A DNA stretch of 64,000 nucleotides, from assembly GCA_009823505.1 (NCBI GenBank), contig VZQC01006716.1, forward strand, positions 677,507 to 741,506. The letters run 5' to 3'. Positions 21,217 through 29,828 of this stretch are shown here, one piece after another. This DNA comes from Rhizomys pruinosus (lineage: Eukaryota; Chordata; Mammalia; Rodentia; Spalacidae). The position numbers and the translations under genes were made by a program. The notes under the pieces are model-generated. The model made no database searches and had not been told where the DNA came from. It worked only from the letters and a program-made list of their open reading frames with translations. Position 1 is the first letter of the stretch. The number at the start of each line of letters is the position of its first letter.

Positions 21217-21413
21217 TTTGTATGAATGTACTGTCTGCATGTAGGTTTGTGCACCCGTGTCGTGCAATGCTGCGGAGGTCAGAAGAGGGTGTCGGATTCC
21301 CCTGGAACTGTAGTTGAAGACGGTTCTCAGCCGCCATGTGGGTGCTGGGAATAGAACCCAGGTCCTCTGCAAGAGCAGTCAGAGTTCTTAACCATTAGGC
21401 CATCTCTCCAGCC
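21178..21413 (-). mobile_element. B2 SINE (no 17-bp duplication)
   Basis: (TTTA)n tail, TGTATGAATGTACTGTCTGC ... CCATCTCTCCAGCCCC. The right flank CTAGCTCACTCTTTTTA repeats the left target CTCGCTCACTCTTTTA with small differences. Confidence 0.92.
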
Positions 21414-21417
21414 CCGC

Positions 21418-22235
21418 TAGCTCACTCTTTTTATGCTGCGTTTTTCAGGTAGAAAATAGGCTAGCCAGGAGTCGGGGTGTGGGCCCTAGCTCCAGCTGAA
21501 CTAGCATGGGCACCTTAGCTGCCCAGCTGTGTTACCCATTCTCTACCTGTAGATTGACAATGGCACCAATGAGCTCTGACACAGGGCAAAGGATGCTGAG
21601 CTCATAGCTGGAAAGGGCGATATACCGAAGAGGAAAGTAATCCTGTGAGGAGAAATTCTGATTTCTCCTGCACACTGTGTCTGGCTTTTCTGCCTCTTGG
21701 CTCCTTGCTTCAAGTAGAAGGTTTGAATAATGAGCATGACTAGTCTCCTCAAGCACAGACTCTATTTAGAATGGAGCGGGCACAAACAGCAGCACCAGGT
21801 TGCAGCTGGCTGCTACTCAAACACAGAAAGCAGGAGAGCGCGATGCGCCAGGTTGGGAAAAGCACTTCTGAGGCTGGGGAGAGTTTCTGGGTGTCACGCA
21901 AAACTGATTCAGTTAAGATACAAGTTTGAAAAGAATTACATTACAAAACAAGAAACTGATCTTCATGCTTAAGGATACTGAACTCTTTTCAGATTCTAGC
22001 TACAAGAAGAGTGACACGCAAAACACTGAAGGCATCCATGAATCAATTCTCCCCCTACAGTGTAAACAAAACAAATTCCTTGAGCATGAACTGTAGGACT
22101 CTCTCTGGAAGAAAATTCCCCTCTATCTCTGCTTGTGATAATCTGTCAACTGGCAGCAGCATTGCAAGACAGCAACTGAAACCCAAAGCAAACATGACTG
22201 TCATAAACAGAATGGGAAATAGCAAAATCAATTCA
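21418..22235. other. Unique sequence, no gene seen
   Basis: Frames of 69-88 codons at 21532-22277 have no recognisable motif. Slightly CpG-richer around 21450-21500 and 21835-21850. Confidence 0.5.
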
Positions 22236-22250
22236 AAAAGAGTATATATA

Positions 22251-22404
22251 GCCAGGCGTGGTGGTGCACGCCTTTAATCCTAGCACTTGGGAGGCAGAGA
22301 CAAGTGGATCTTTGTGAGTTCAAGGCCAGCCTGGTCTACAGAGCGAGTTCCAGGACAGCTGAGGCTACAGGGAGACTCTGTCTCAAAAAAGACCTTCCCC
22401 AAAA
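22251..22404 (+). mobile_element. B1 SINE
   Basis: Forward AGCCAGGCGTGGTGGTGCAC ... GACTCTGTCTC plus A-rich tail. AAAAAGAGTATATATAG on the left is matched by a slightly expanded AAAGAATATATATATATAG on the right. Confidence 0.93.
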
Positions 22405-22424
22405 AAAGAATATATATATATAGT

Positions 22425-23231
22425 CAGACTCTGATACTGTAATTTTCAAACAGAAGAATGAACAAGCAGGTATCATTTCTTAAAAAGAGAAATCTTTCTA
22501 AAGATTCCTTTAGAAAAAAAAAAAAAAAAAAAAAAGACCATTAATTTAACATTAGCCCAAAGGTGACTGGAAGACATACTCAGTTTTATGCTTGTGGGTC
22601 AAGCAAGCACTTTCCATTTGTCCCATAGAGGAAGCAAGTTCTGGCACGTTCCCAGACCCACATACAGATACTGGCTAGCAGGAAAGCAAACCCAGGCAGC
22701 CCTCACTTACAACTTCTGTTGTCTTCTTGAGTTTTGAGTCCCAAGTCTGGGAAGCATCAGAGCCAGGCAGCCCTTGCTCACCACCATGTCTGGAATTCCA
22801 CAGTGAGATTGGATCGGAAGGAGAGCGGCCAGGGGAAAGAGGAAGAGGCGCTTACTCACCATCCACTCAGATCTGGCACCGGTTATAAAAACAACAGAGC
22901 TCCTCCAGGTAGGCACACCTTCTAGCTACCTTGCCTCATCGCTAATTTGCAGTGATAAATCCGGCTGGCTGGGACGGAGGAAATGGCCAAGAGATCCCCG
23001 GCATGCCTCACCAGAGACCGAGAGTCAGGTCACATGGGGTTTGTGACACCAGAGCCTGTTCCCTGTAGAGTAGGTACCAGGGAGTTGTACATGGGTTTAT
23101 TGGGTACTGAGTAAGGGGCTACCAATAGTTCTATTGGGGATTGATTAGAATGTTCTCCCCTAAATACAGCCAGGAGATAGGTGGATCCTGGGAGCTCACC
23201 AGTCAGTGAGACTAGCACAAATGCTAAGATC
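22425..23231. other. Unique sequence, no gene seen
   Basis: Contains a 21-A run at 22514. The 22700-23000 part is more GC-rich, with paired chance frames on both strands at 22707-22925. No splice or domain evidence. Confidence 0.5.
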
Positions 23232-23372
23232 TAGGATCAGGTGGAACGTGCCTTTAATCCCAGCATTCCAAGGAAGAGTCAGGTGGAGTGCTTTGAGATT
23301 GAGGCCGGACTGGTCTACAGTAGTGAGTTCCAAACCAGCTGCAGCTACGGGGAGACCCTATTTAAAAAAAAA
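23232..23372 (+). mobile_element. Old B1 SINE
   Basis: GATCAGGTGGAACGTGCCTT TAATCCCAGCATTCC ... GGTCTACAGTAGTGAGTTCC ... GGGGAGACCCTATTT. Diverged but full length. Confidence 0.85.
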
Positions 23373-23411
23373 ATCCTAAGGAAAAAAAAATCCTTTCTTG
23401 TGTTTCACTTT

Positions 23412-23490
23412 TATGATGCTGGGGATGGAACCCAGGGTCTCACCTATGCTAAGCACGTGCTCTACCTCTGAGCTGCTTCCCCATCTCCAA
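23412..23490 (-). mobile_element. ID SINE (reverse)
   Basis: GGGGATGGAACCCAGGGTCT CACC ... AAGCACGTGCTCTACCTCTG AGCTGC ... CCCCATC is a reversed ID head. Confidence 0.82.
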
Positions 23491-23515
23491 TAAGACCCTT
23501 TCAAAAGAAAATCTG

Positions 23516-23660
23516 GCCAGGCATGGTGGTGCATGCCTTTAATCCTAGCACTTGGGAGAGGCAGAGGGAAGTGATCTCTGTGAGTTCAAGGCCAGCCTGA
23601 TCTACAGAGTGAGTTCCAGGACAGCCAGAGGTACAGGGAGACGCTGTCTCAAAAGGACAA

Positions 23661-23662
<2 letters not shown>
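23516..23662 (+). mobile_element. B1 SINE
   Basis: Forward GGCCAGGCATGGTGGTGCAT ... GACGCTGTCTCAAAAGGAC. Target duplication GAAAATCTG at about 23507 and 23800, beyond the expanded tail. Confidence 0.93.
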
Positions 23663-23711
<49 letters not shown>

Positions 23712-23799
23712 GAAGGAAGGAAGGAAGGAAGGAAGGAAGGAAGGAAGGAAGGAAGGAAGGAAGGAAGGAAGGAAGGAAGGAAGGAAGGAGAGAGAGAAA
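23663..23799 (+). repeat. (AAAG)n to (GGAA)n pure purine microsatellite
   Basis: About 137 bp of uninterrupted purines: roughly 12 AAAG units, then about 20 GGAA units. It evolved from the B1 tail, since the B1 target duplication lies beyond it. Confidence 0.97.
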
Positions 23800-23809
23800 G
23801 AAAATCTGA

Positions 23810-24255
23810 TTGAAAATTGATAATTTGTTAAAAATCTATACTCAGACTAAAATATGAATCCACAAACTGGAAACAAATAACAGCCAATAAACTAACCACT
23901 TAACATTTTTCTTTTAAACCATTCTTAGGGACAGAGCTAGAGATATGCAGATGGAATTCCTGACAGCAGACTCCAGAAGAGGCAGGTGCTTTGGGGGTTG
24001 GCCAGCAGGCAACGTGGATAGGGATGGTGGATAGGAATGGTGCACCATCCCTGGGCTGTCAAAGCACACCTATGCCATGTTCTGTCTACTGAATCCCCCC
24101 AAGGACAGCAGTGAGATCCAATGTCCCCATTAGAGTCACACCACTCAAAAGTACAGGAGTCCCCTCTTTCAGGGGATTATGTTGGCCTGGAGATTTTCAG
24201 TTAACCAGTCTGTCTGACCATTGAATTTGTTTAGTATACATTTTTTTACTTTATT
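23810..24255. other. Unique sequence, no gene seen
   Basis: Plain unique DNA. From about 24172 rightward the sequence has a degraded second copy starting near 28178. Confidence 0.55.
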
Positions 24256-24437
24256 ATTATTATAATGTGTGTGTTTGATATGGGCACAGGTACATGTGTG
24301 CCATGGGAGTGGATATGGTGGTCAGAGGACAACTTATAGATGTTCTCTCTTTCCACTTTGAGATGCAGAGATAAACCTCAGGTCATCAGGTTTGCAAGGG
24401 AAGTGTCTTTACCCACTGAACAATTTTGTCAGGCCCT
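24256..24437 (-). mobile_element. B3-type SINE (reverse)
   Basis: GGTGGTCAGAGGACAACTTA, ACCTCAGGTCATCAGGTTTG and TTTACCCACTGAACAATTTT match reversed B3/B2-class SINEs. The end is diverged (TCAGGCCC rather than CCAGCCCC). Confidence 0.75.
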
Positions 24438-24530
24438 GTGTAACATCACTTACAAACATAAATATATATTATCAGACAATTCATTTCTAAGTGTTTTTAT
24501 ACATTTAATCCCATTTTAAAAATTAAGATG

Positions 24531-24690
24531 GACCAGTCATGGTGGTGCATGCCTTTAATCCCAGCACTGGGGAGGCAGAGGCAGGCAGATCTCTGTGAGT
24601 TCAAGCCCAGCATGGTCTACCTAGTGAGTTCTAGGCCAGTCAGGGCTACGTAGTGAAATCCTATCTCAAAAGTAAAATAAAATAATAGAA
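24531..24690 (+). mobile_element. B1 SINE
   Basis: ACCAGTCATGGTGGTGCATG ... GAAATCCTATCTC plus an AAAATAAAATAATAG tail. Confidence 0.9.
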
Positions 24691-25189
24691 GAAATAACTA
24701 AGGATGGAAGAATGCAGGGATCCAAGGCTCTCCATTTGCCTCAGCTAACAGGGTGGGCCCAAGCTGACCTCCCCAGAAGACATCCTCATAAGGTGTCCAG
24801 CTCAGCCACCCCACCCTACCCCTAATGCCAGCGTGGGCTGGGTGGTGGTGTCTATTTCCCCTGAGCTATCCAGAGGCCACTCACTGTAGAGATTCATGCT
24901 CATTAAATGCTGCCAGACCTGACCTCATGACCTGGGAGGGAAAGGTATTTAAGGAAAGGCTCTGAGCCCAGGTTCTGGAATCCTCCCTTTAGGGCGCTCT
25001 CAGGAACGCAGTCAGGCTGGAGTCCTGGGCTCTGCTTCCTGGTCCCTAGGCCTCGTGCCCGGGGTATTTTCCCAGTGCAATCCACTGCAAAATCTTGACT
25101 GAAGATATTCCCATAACTTTCAAAGCATGCGTTCCTCCTTAAAGCACAAAAGATTTGCCATTCTCTGTAGACTGTTTGGTTACAGGATA
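24691..25189. other. Unique sequence with exact second copy downstream
   Basis: No repeat recognised. 24919-25174 is identical to 29255-29510 (256 bp). The reverse frame of 121 codons here and its shorter twin at 29230-29565 share the same sequence and are not supported as a gene. Confidence 0.6.
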
Positions 25190-25302
25190 TCATATAGCCC
25201 AGGCTAGCCTCAAATTCACTGTTTAATGGAAGGTGACCTTCAACTCTTGATCCTCCTGCACCTCCCAAGTGCTGGGATTACAGGCATGTGCCACCATGCC
25301 CA
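25190..25302 (-). mobile_element. Old B1 SINE
   Basis: AGCCCAGGCTAGCCTCAAAT ... CAAGTGCTGGGATTACAGGC ... ACCATGCCCAG. Its 3' half is missing. Confidence 0.8.
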
Positions 25303-25304
25303 GT

Positions 25305-25404
25305 TTACGACACCCTCTTCTGACCTCTGCGACACTGCATGACACTGGTGCACAAACCTACACGCAGACAGTACATTCATACATATAAAAAATAAAAAAT
25401 AAGA
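25305..25404 (+). mobile_element. B2 SINE 3' fragment
   Basis: CGACACCCTCTTCTGACCTC to CAGTACATTCATACATATAA plus A-rich tail: the last third of a forward B2, 5'-truncated. Confidence 0.85.
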
Positions 25405-25437
<33 letters not shown>

Positions 25438-25582
25438 TTGTCTTTTTGAGACAGGGTCTCAAAAGGTATCCCCAGCTGTCCTGGAACTTGCTATGTAGAC
25501 CAGGCTGGCCTCAAACCATAGAGATCCACCTGCCTCTGTTTCCCGAATGCTGGGATTAAAGGCATACACCACCATGCCTGGC
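25405..25582 (-). mobile_element. B1 SINE with (TTTA)n tail
   Basis: (TTTA)n, TGTCTTTTTGAGACAGGG ... CACCACCATGCCTGGCC. A short CTCAAAAGGTAT insertion follows the start. Confidence 0.9.
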
Positions 25583-25584
25583 CA

Positions 25585-25797
25585 TCTTACTTTTTTGATT
25601 TTATGTGTATGAGTGTATTGCTTGCATGTATATAAATACACCGTGTCATGCAATGCCCTTGGAGATCAGAAGCAGGTATTGGATCCCCTGGAACTAGAGT
25701 TACAGTTGTTAGCCACCATGTGGGTGCTGGGAATCCAACCCAGATCCTCTGCAAGAGCAGCCAGTGCTCTTAACTGCTGAGCCATCCCTCCAGCCCC
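25585..25797 (-). mobile_element. B2 SINE (older)
   Basis: TTTATGTGTATGAGTGTATT ... TGCTGAGCCATCCCTCCAGC. No 17-bp duplication. Confidence 0.9.
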
Positions 25798-25818
25798 CAA
25801 ATAAATAAATCTTTCAAA

Positions 25819-25973
25819 CCTTTTTTTTTTTTTTTTTCGAGACAGGGTCTCCCTGTAGCCCCAGCTGTCCTGGAACTCACTCTGTAGACCAGGCTGGCCT
25901 TGAACTCACAAAGATCCACCTGCCTCTGCCTCCCAAGTGCTAGGATTAAAGGCATGTGCCACCATGCCCGGCA
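25819..25973 (-). mobile_element. Young B1 SINE
   Basis: About 19 T, CGAGACAGGGTCTCCCTG ... CCACCATGCCCGGC. The flanking ATAAATAAATCTTT repeat is the target duplication. Confidence 0.94.
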
Positions 25974-26335
25974 TAAATAAATCTTTTAAAATAATAATTA
26001 TAAAAGAAACACTGACTTTTGTACAAGAAGAGAAGGAAGGCCCTGCCGTTCTGAACACTATTTGTGAGGCCTTTCCTTCCTCCATGGAGTGATTTTTCTG
26101 AAGTTCTTATTTTTGCTGCCACAGTTCCATTCTTGAATATATTCTCAGGATGGGGACATACCCTGAAGCTTCTTCTTTTCAACAGACCTAGAAAAACTGC
26201 AGAAGCAGAGACTCTTCCCTATTACATCTCCAAGGGTTTAAGTTAAAATTCAACAGACTGACTTTCTGTGCTCTAGTAGGCCTGTTCTTTGGCGGAATGG
26301 GGAGAATCTCTGATTATTTAAAAGTGTATACTGAA
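25974..26335. other. Unique sequence, no gene seen
   Basis: No repeat or gene. 26181-26330 is identical to 30969-31118. Confidence 0.55.
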
Positions 26336-26625
26336 GGGGCTGGAGAGATGACTCAGTGGCTAAACTGCTTGCCACGCAAGGGTGAGAACCAAAGTTTTGA
26401 TCCCCGGAATCCACATAAAAAGCCAGGTGGGCATGGCCGCCCGCCTGTCTGCAATCTAAGTCCTCTAGAGGTGGAAATGTTGGATCCCTGGGCAAGCTGG
26501 CTAGACTTGCCCAAGCTATGAGCTTTGGGTTCAGTGAGAGACTCTGCCTCACTAAATAAAGTGGAGAATATTTGAGGAAGACACCCAGCATCATCGTCTG
26601 GTCTCCGCAAGGACACACACACATA
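26336..26625 (+). mobile_element. B4-type SINE
   Basis: GGGGCTGGAGAGATGACTCA GTGGCTAAACTGCTTGCC ... AGCCAGGTGGGCATGGCC ... GTTCAGTGAGAGACTCTGCC ... GGAAGACACCCAGCATCATC, with a CA-rich end. The 152-codon reverse frame across it is SINE sequence. Confidence 0.85.
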
Positions 26626-26699
26626 GGTGCATGTATATTGCATACTCTGCACTCACACGTAATTCGATCATGCACATGCACGCACACACAGCATATACA

Positions 26700-27487
26700 C
26701 ATATACATGCAAAAAAATGTAAAGGAATTATATATTATAGAAGTATCTTATCTATAATCTAGGAATGAATTTAAGACAGCACCCTTAGGTAAGGACAGAC
26801 AAAATCGAGTACCACATACATCATTAGGAATAGAGGTTTTAAATTAATGAACAGTAGTAATTTCAGGGCTGAAGTCCTTAGCTATATTTTACATGACAGT
26901 GACCATATGTAGAACATCCATAAGTAATAATTTGTCCACTAAAGTAATTTATTTCCTTTTGGATTCCTATGGGTTGGGGTGAAGTCTGATGAAAGTTTTC
27001 AAACAGATGAACATTTCTCCAAATATGTGTCACAGGGTGCTTCAAACAAAGTAACAGCATTTGGGGATTTTAAAATTGTATAGAAACAAACAAACTTCCA
27101 GTAAGAGAGAGGATATCAACCACCCATTGTGCCCACTTTTGGAATATGCTCAGGGAAGCAGTCAGATGTTAAAACGGGTTTTCAGGAGCCATTGTGCAGG
27201 ATTGGGTTTGATAGGAGAAGAACCAGTAGTCCCAGTTCTTAGTCATGAAAGCCAATCATCCAGAGGACTGCTTGGGATATGAGAGAGAACTTTCTCAAGA
27301 GGGTCCAGGGCAAATGGCTACAGGTTACAGACCCAATAAGGGTCGCAGACCAAAATCTTGGGACTGATCTACCAGTACAATGTAAATGCCAGAAGTTTCC
27401 CTGGAGTACTGCTCTTTACTTTGCTCCTATGGTGGAGAAGCCAGAAAGTACCTCTGAGCACCCATGTTTCCTCTATTAAAAGAAATA
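26700..27487. other. Unique sequence with near-identical second copy
   Basis: AT-rich and SINE-free, with no gene. 27052-27500 is identical to 31871-32319 (449 bp), which is why the same 66- and 73-codon frames appear in both places. Confidence 0.6.
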
Positions 27488-27494
27488 TTCAGAA

Positions 27495-27517
27495 GCCAGG
27501 CATGGTGGTGCACACCT

Positions 27518-27556
<39 letters not shown>

Positions 27557-27704
27557 TTTTGTCTTTTTGAGACAGGGTCTCCCTGTAGCCCCAGCTGTCC
27601 TGGAACTCACTCTGTAGACCAGGCTGGCCTTGAACTCACAGAGATCCGCCTGCCTCTGCCTCCCAAGTGCTAGGATTAAAGGCATGTGCCACCATGCCCT
27701 GCTT
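27495..27704. mobile_element. B1 head interrupted by an inverted B1
   Basis: A forward B1 head (GCCAGGCATGGTGGTGCACA, 27495-27520) runs into (TTTA)n and a complete reverse B1 (27521-27704). The remaining part of the forward B1 is absent here. It appears only at 32523-32637, beyond the duplicated block. Confidence 0.85.
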
Positions 27705-27726
27705 TATTCTCTAATTTTATGGCCAG

Positions 27727-27889
27727 AATGTTCTTATATCTAACATAACTTTAAGAAGTTAGTTCCCTACCCCACCCCATCCCCCAAAAAAAGTTACTCC
27801 TGAATTAAAATCAGTGTATTTTCCAACTAGACTGCCTTGAAGAAAAAAAATGTTCTTATATCTAACATAACTTTAAGAAGTTAGTTCCC
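27727..27889 (+). repeat. 41-bp direct repeat, 122 bp apart
   Basis: AATGTTCTTATATCTAACAT and the next 21 bp occur at 27727-27767 and exactly again at 27849-27889. The second copy ends where a B1 begins. It could be a local duplication or a contig-end artefact. Confidence 0.8.
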
Positions 27890-28027
27890 GCTGGGCGTGG
27901 TGGCGCACGCCTTTAATCCTAGCACTTGGGAGGCAGAGGCAGGTGGATCTTTGTGAGTTCAAGGCCAGCCTGGTCTACAGAGTGAGTTCCAGGACAGCTG
28001 GGGCTACAGGGAGACCCTGTCTCGAAA
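27890..28027 (+). mobile_element. Young B1 SINE cut by an assembly gap
   Basis: Forward B1 GCTGGGCGTGGTGGCGCACG ... GACCCTGTCTCGAAA, near consensus. It ends directly at an N, so its tail and right target duplication are not visible. Confidence 0.94.
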
Positions 28028-28028
28028 N
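28028..28028. other. Single N (assembly join)
   Basis: The only ambiguous base in the window. It separates a clean B1 from error-rich sequence. Confidence 0.99.
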
Positions 28029-29795
28029 ATATTTTATGATATCTATTTTTTATCTTTATTTTCACGCTTTTCTATGTCGTTGGTTCCGTTTTTCATTTTG
28101 AGACAAGGCAGGTATAGGGGGTCTCCACCTTGTGTAACGTCTATTAATGCCCAAGCCTCGCCATATGCTTAATCTACGGGGATTATGTTGTGCCGTGAGG
28201 ACTGATTTTCAGTTAACACCCAAGTCCTGTAGATTGCCTCCAAGGACGCATCTTGGGACACTTTTTAGTATCCTATCGAATTCTCTTAATAACATTTATA
28301 GTTATTATATATCGGTGTGTGTTTGACAATACTGGGCATAAAGGTACATGTGTGCCCATGGGATGTCGTGATATGGCGTGCGTCGAGGAACAACTTATAG
28401 ATGTTCTCTTCCTTTCCCCAATGCTTTGAGCTTGGCAAGAGGATAAACTCTTGCAGGTCATCGTTGCTACCCAGGTTTGCAAGGAACAGTGTCTTGACCC
28501 CCAGTCACTGAGAACATCAATTTTTGTCAACGGGCGCGCTATTGGTTATACTTGTGCGACGCCCACAGGAACATGAAAGAATATATACTTTAATAACTGA
28601 GACATGATCAAATATTCTAATGTTTTTATACATTTAATAATTCCCATTTTGAGAGAGAGATAAGTAATGGAACCTAAGTCATCCTGGTTTGAGTGCCAAA
28701 AACGATCTGTAAGAAATTACCAACGCACTGGGGACGAGGTAGAGTGCTAGGCATGCATCTCCTGTGAGTTCAAAGAGCCACAGCATGGTCTACCCTAGTG
28801 AGTCTTAGGGCCAGTCAGGGCTAGAATCGTTATTGATTAATCCATATCGTCAAGAGGCCAGTCTTTAATATTCTAAATGTGATGCCAATTATATTATTGA
28901 GTGCATCTTTTCAAACAACATACTCACGTAAGGATGGGAAGAATGCAGGGATCCGATAGGCATCCTCCACAGTTTGCCTTCACTATCAGGAATTTGGCAG
29001 TACCCAAGTCTGAAAATATATTCATCCCCAGAAGACATCCTCATAAGGTGTCCAGCTCAGCCACCCCACCTTTTATATATTTCACCCTTAAATAAATAGC
29101 CGCGTTATCAGGGCTTGGGTTTGAGTGTGAAGTGTCTATTTCCACTATGAGTACTTTAAATTCTCAAAGTTAGGGTTACCTACATTCGACTGTTAGATGA
29201 TATTAACCTTGGGAATCAAGTCCTCGATTTTAAATGCTGCCTCTATGGTTGAATCTGACCTCATGACCTGGGAGGGAAAGGTATTTAAGGAAAGGCTCTG
29301 AGCCCAGGTTCTGGAATCCTCCCTTTAGGGCGCTCTCAGGAACGCAGTCAGGCTGGAGTCCTGGGCTCTGCTTCCTGGTCCCTAGGCCTCGTGCCCGGGG
29401 TATTTTCCCAGTGCAATCCACTGCAAAATCTTGACTGAAGATATTCCCATAACTTTCAAAGCATGCGTTCCTCCTTAAAGCACAAAAGATTTGCCATTCT
29501 CTGTAGACTGGTTTGGTTACATGGTGACTATTCAAGTAATAAGCCGTGCAGGCATGCGGTTCCAAATGTCACTGTTTGATATTGGTATGAGGGTCCTGAC
29601 CTTCAAACCTCTCTGATCCTCCTGCATCCTCCAAGTGCTGGGATTACAGGCATGTTGCCACCCTGCACAAATGCACCAGTTTTACGAACACCCCTCTTCT
29701 TAGATCCTCTGTCGAACACAAATAAGCATGACCCCTGGTCCGCACACTACACCGCCAGACAGTACGTTCATCACATAAAAAAATAAAAAATAAGA

Positions 29796-29828
<33 letters not shown>

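Noticed and set aside
24903..25268. 121-codon reverse frame with an apparent paralog at 29230-29565
   Set aside because: The similarity comes from the false duplication, not from conservation. There is no domain, and part of it is B1 sequence.
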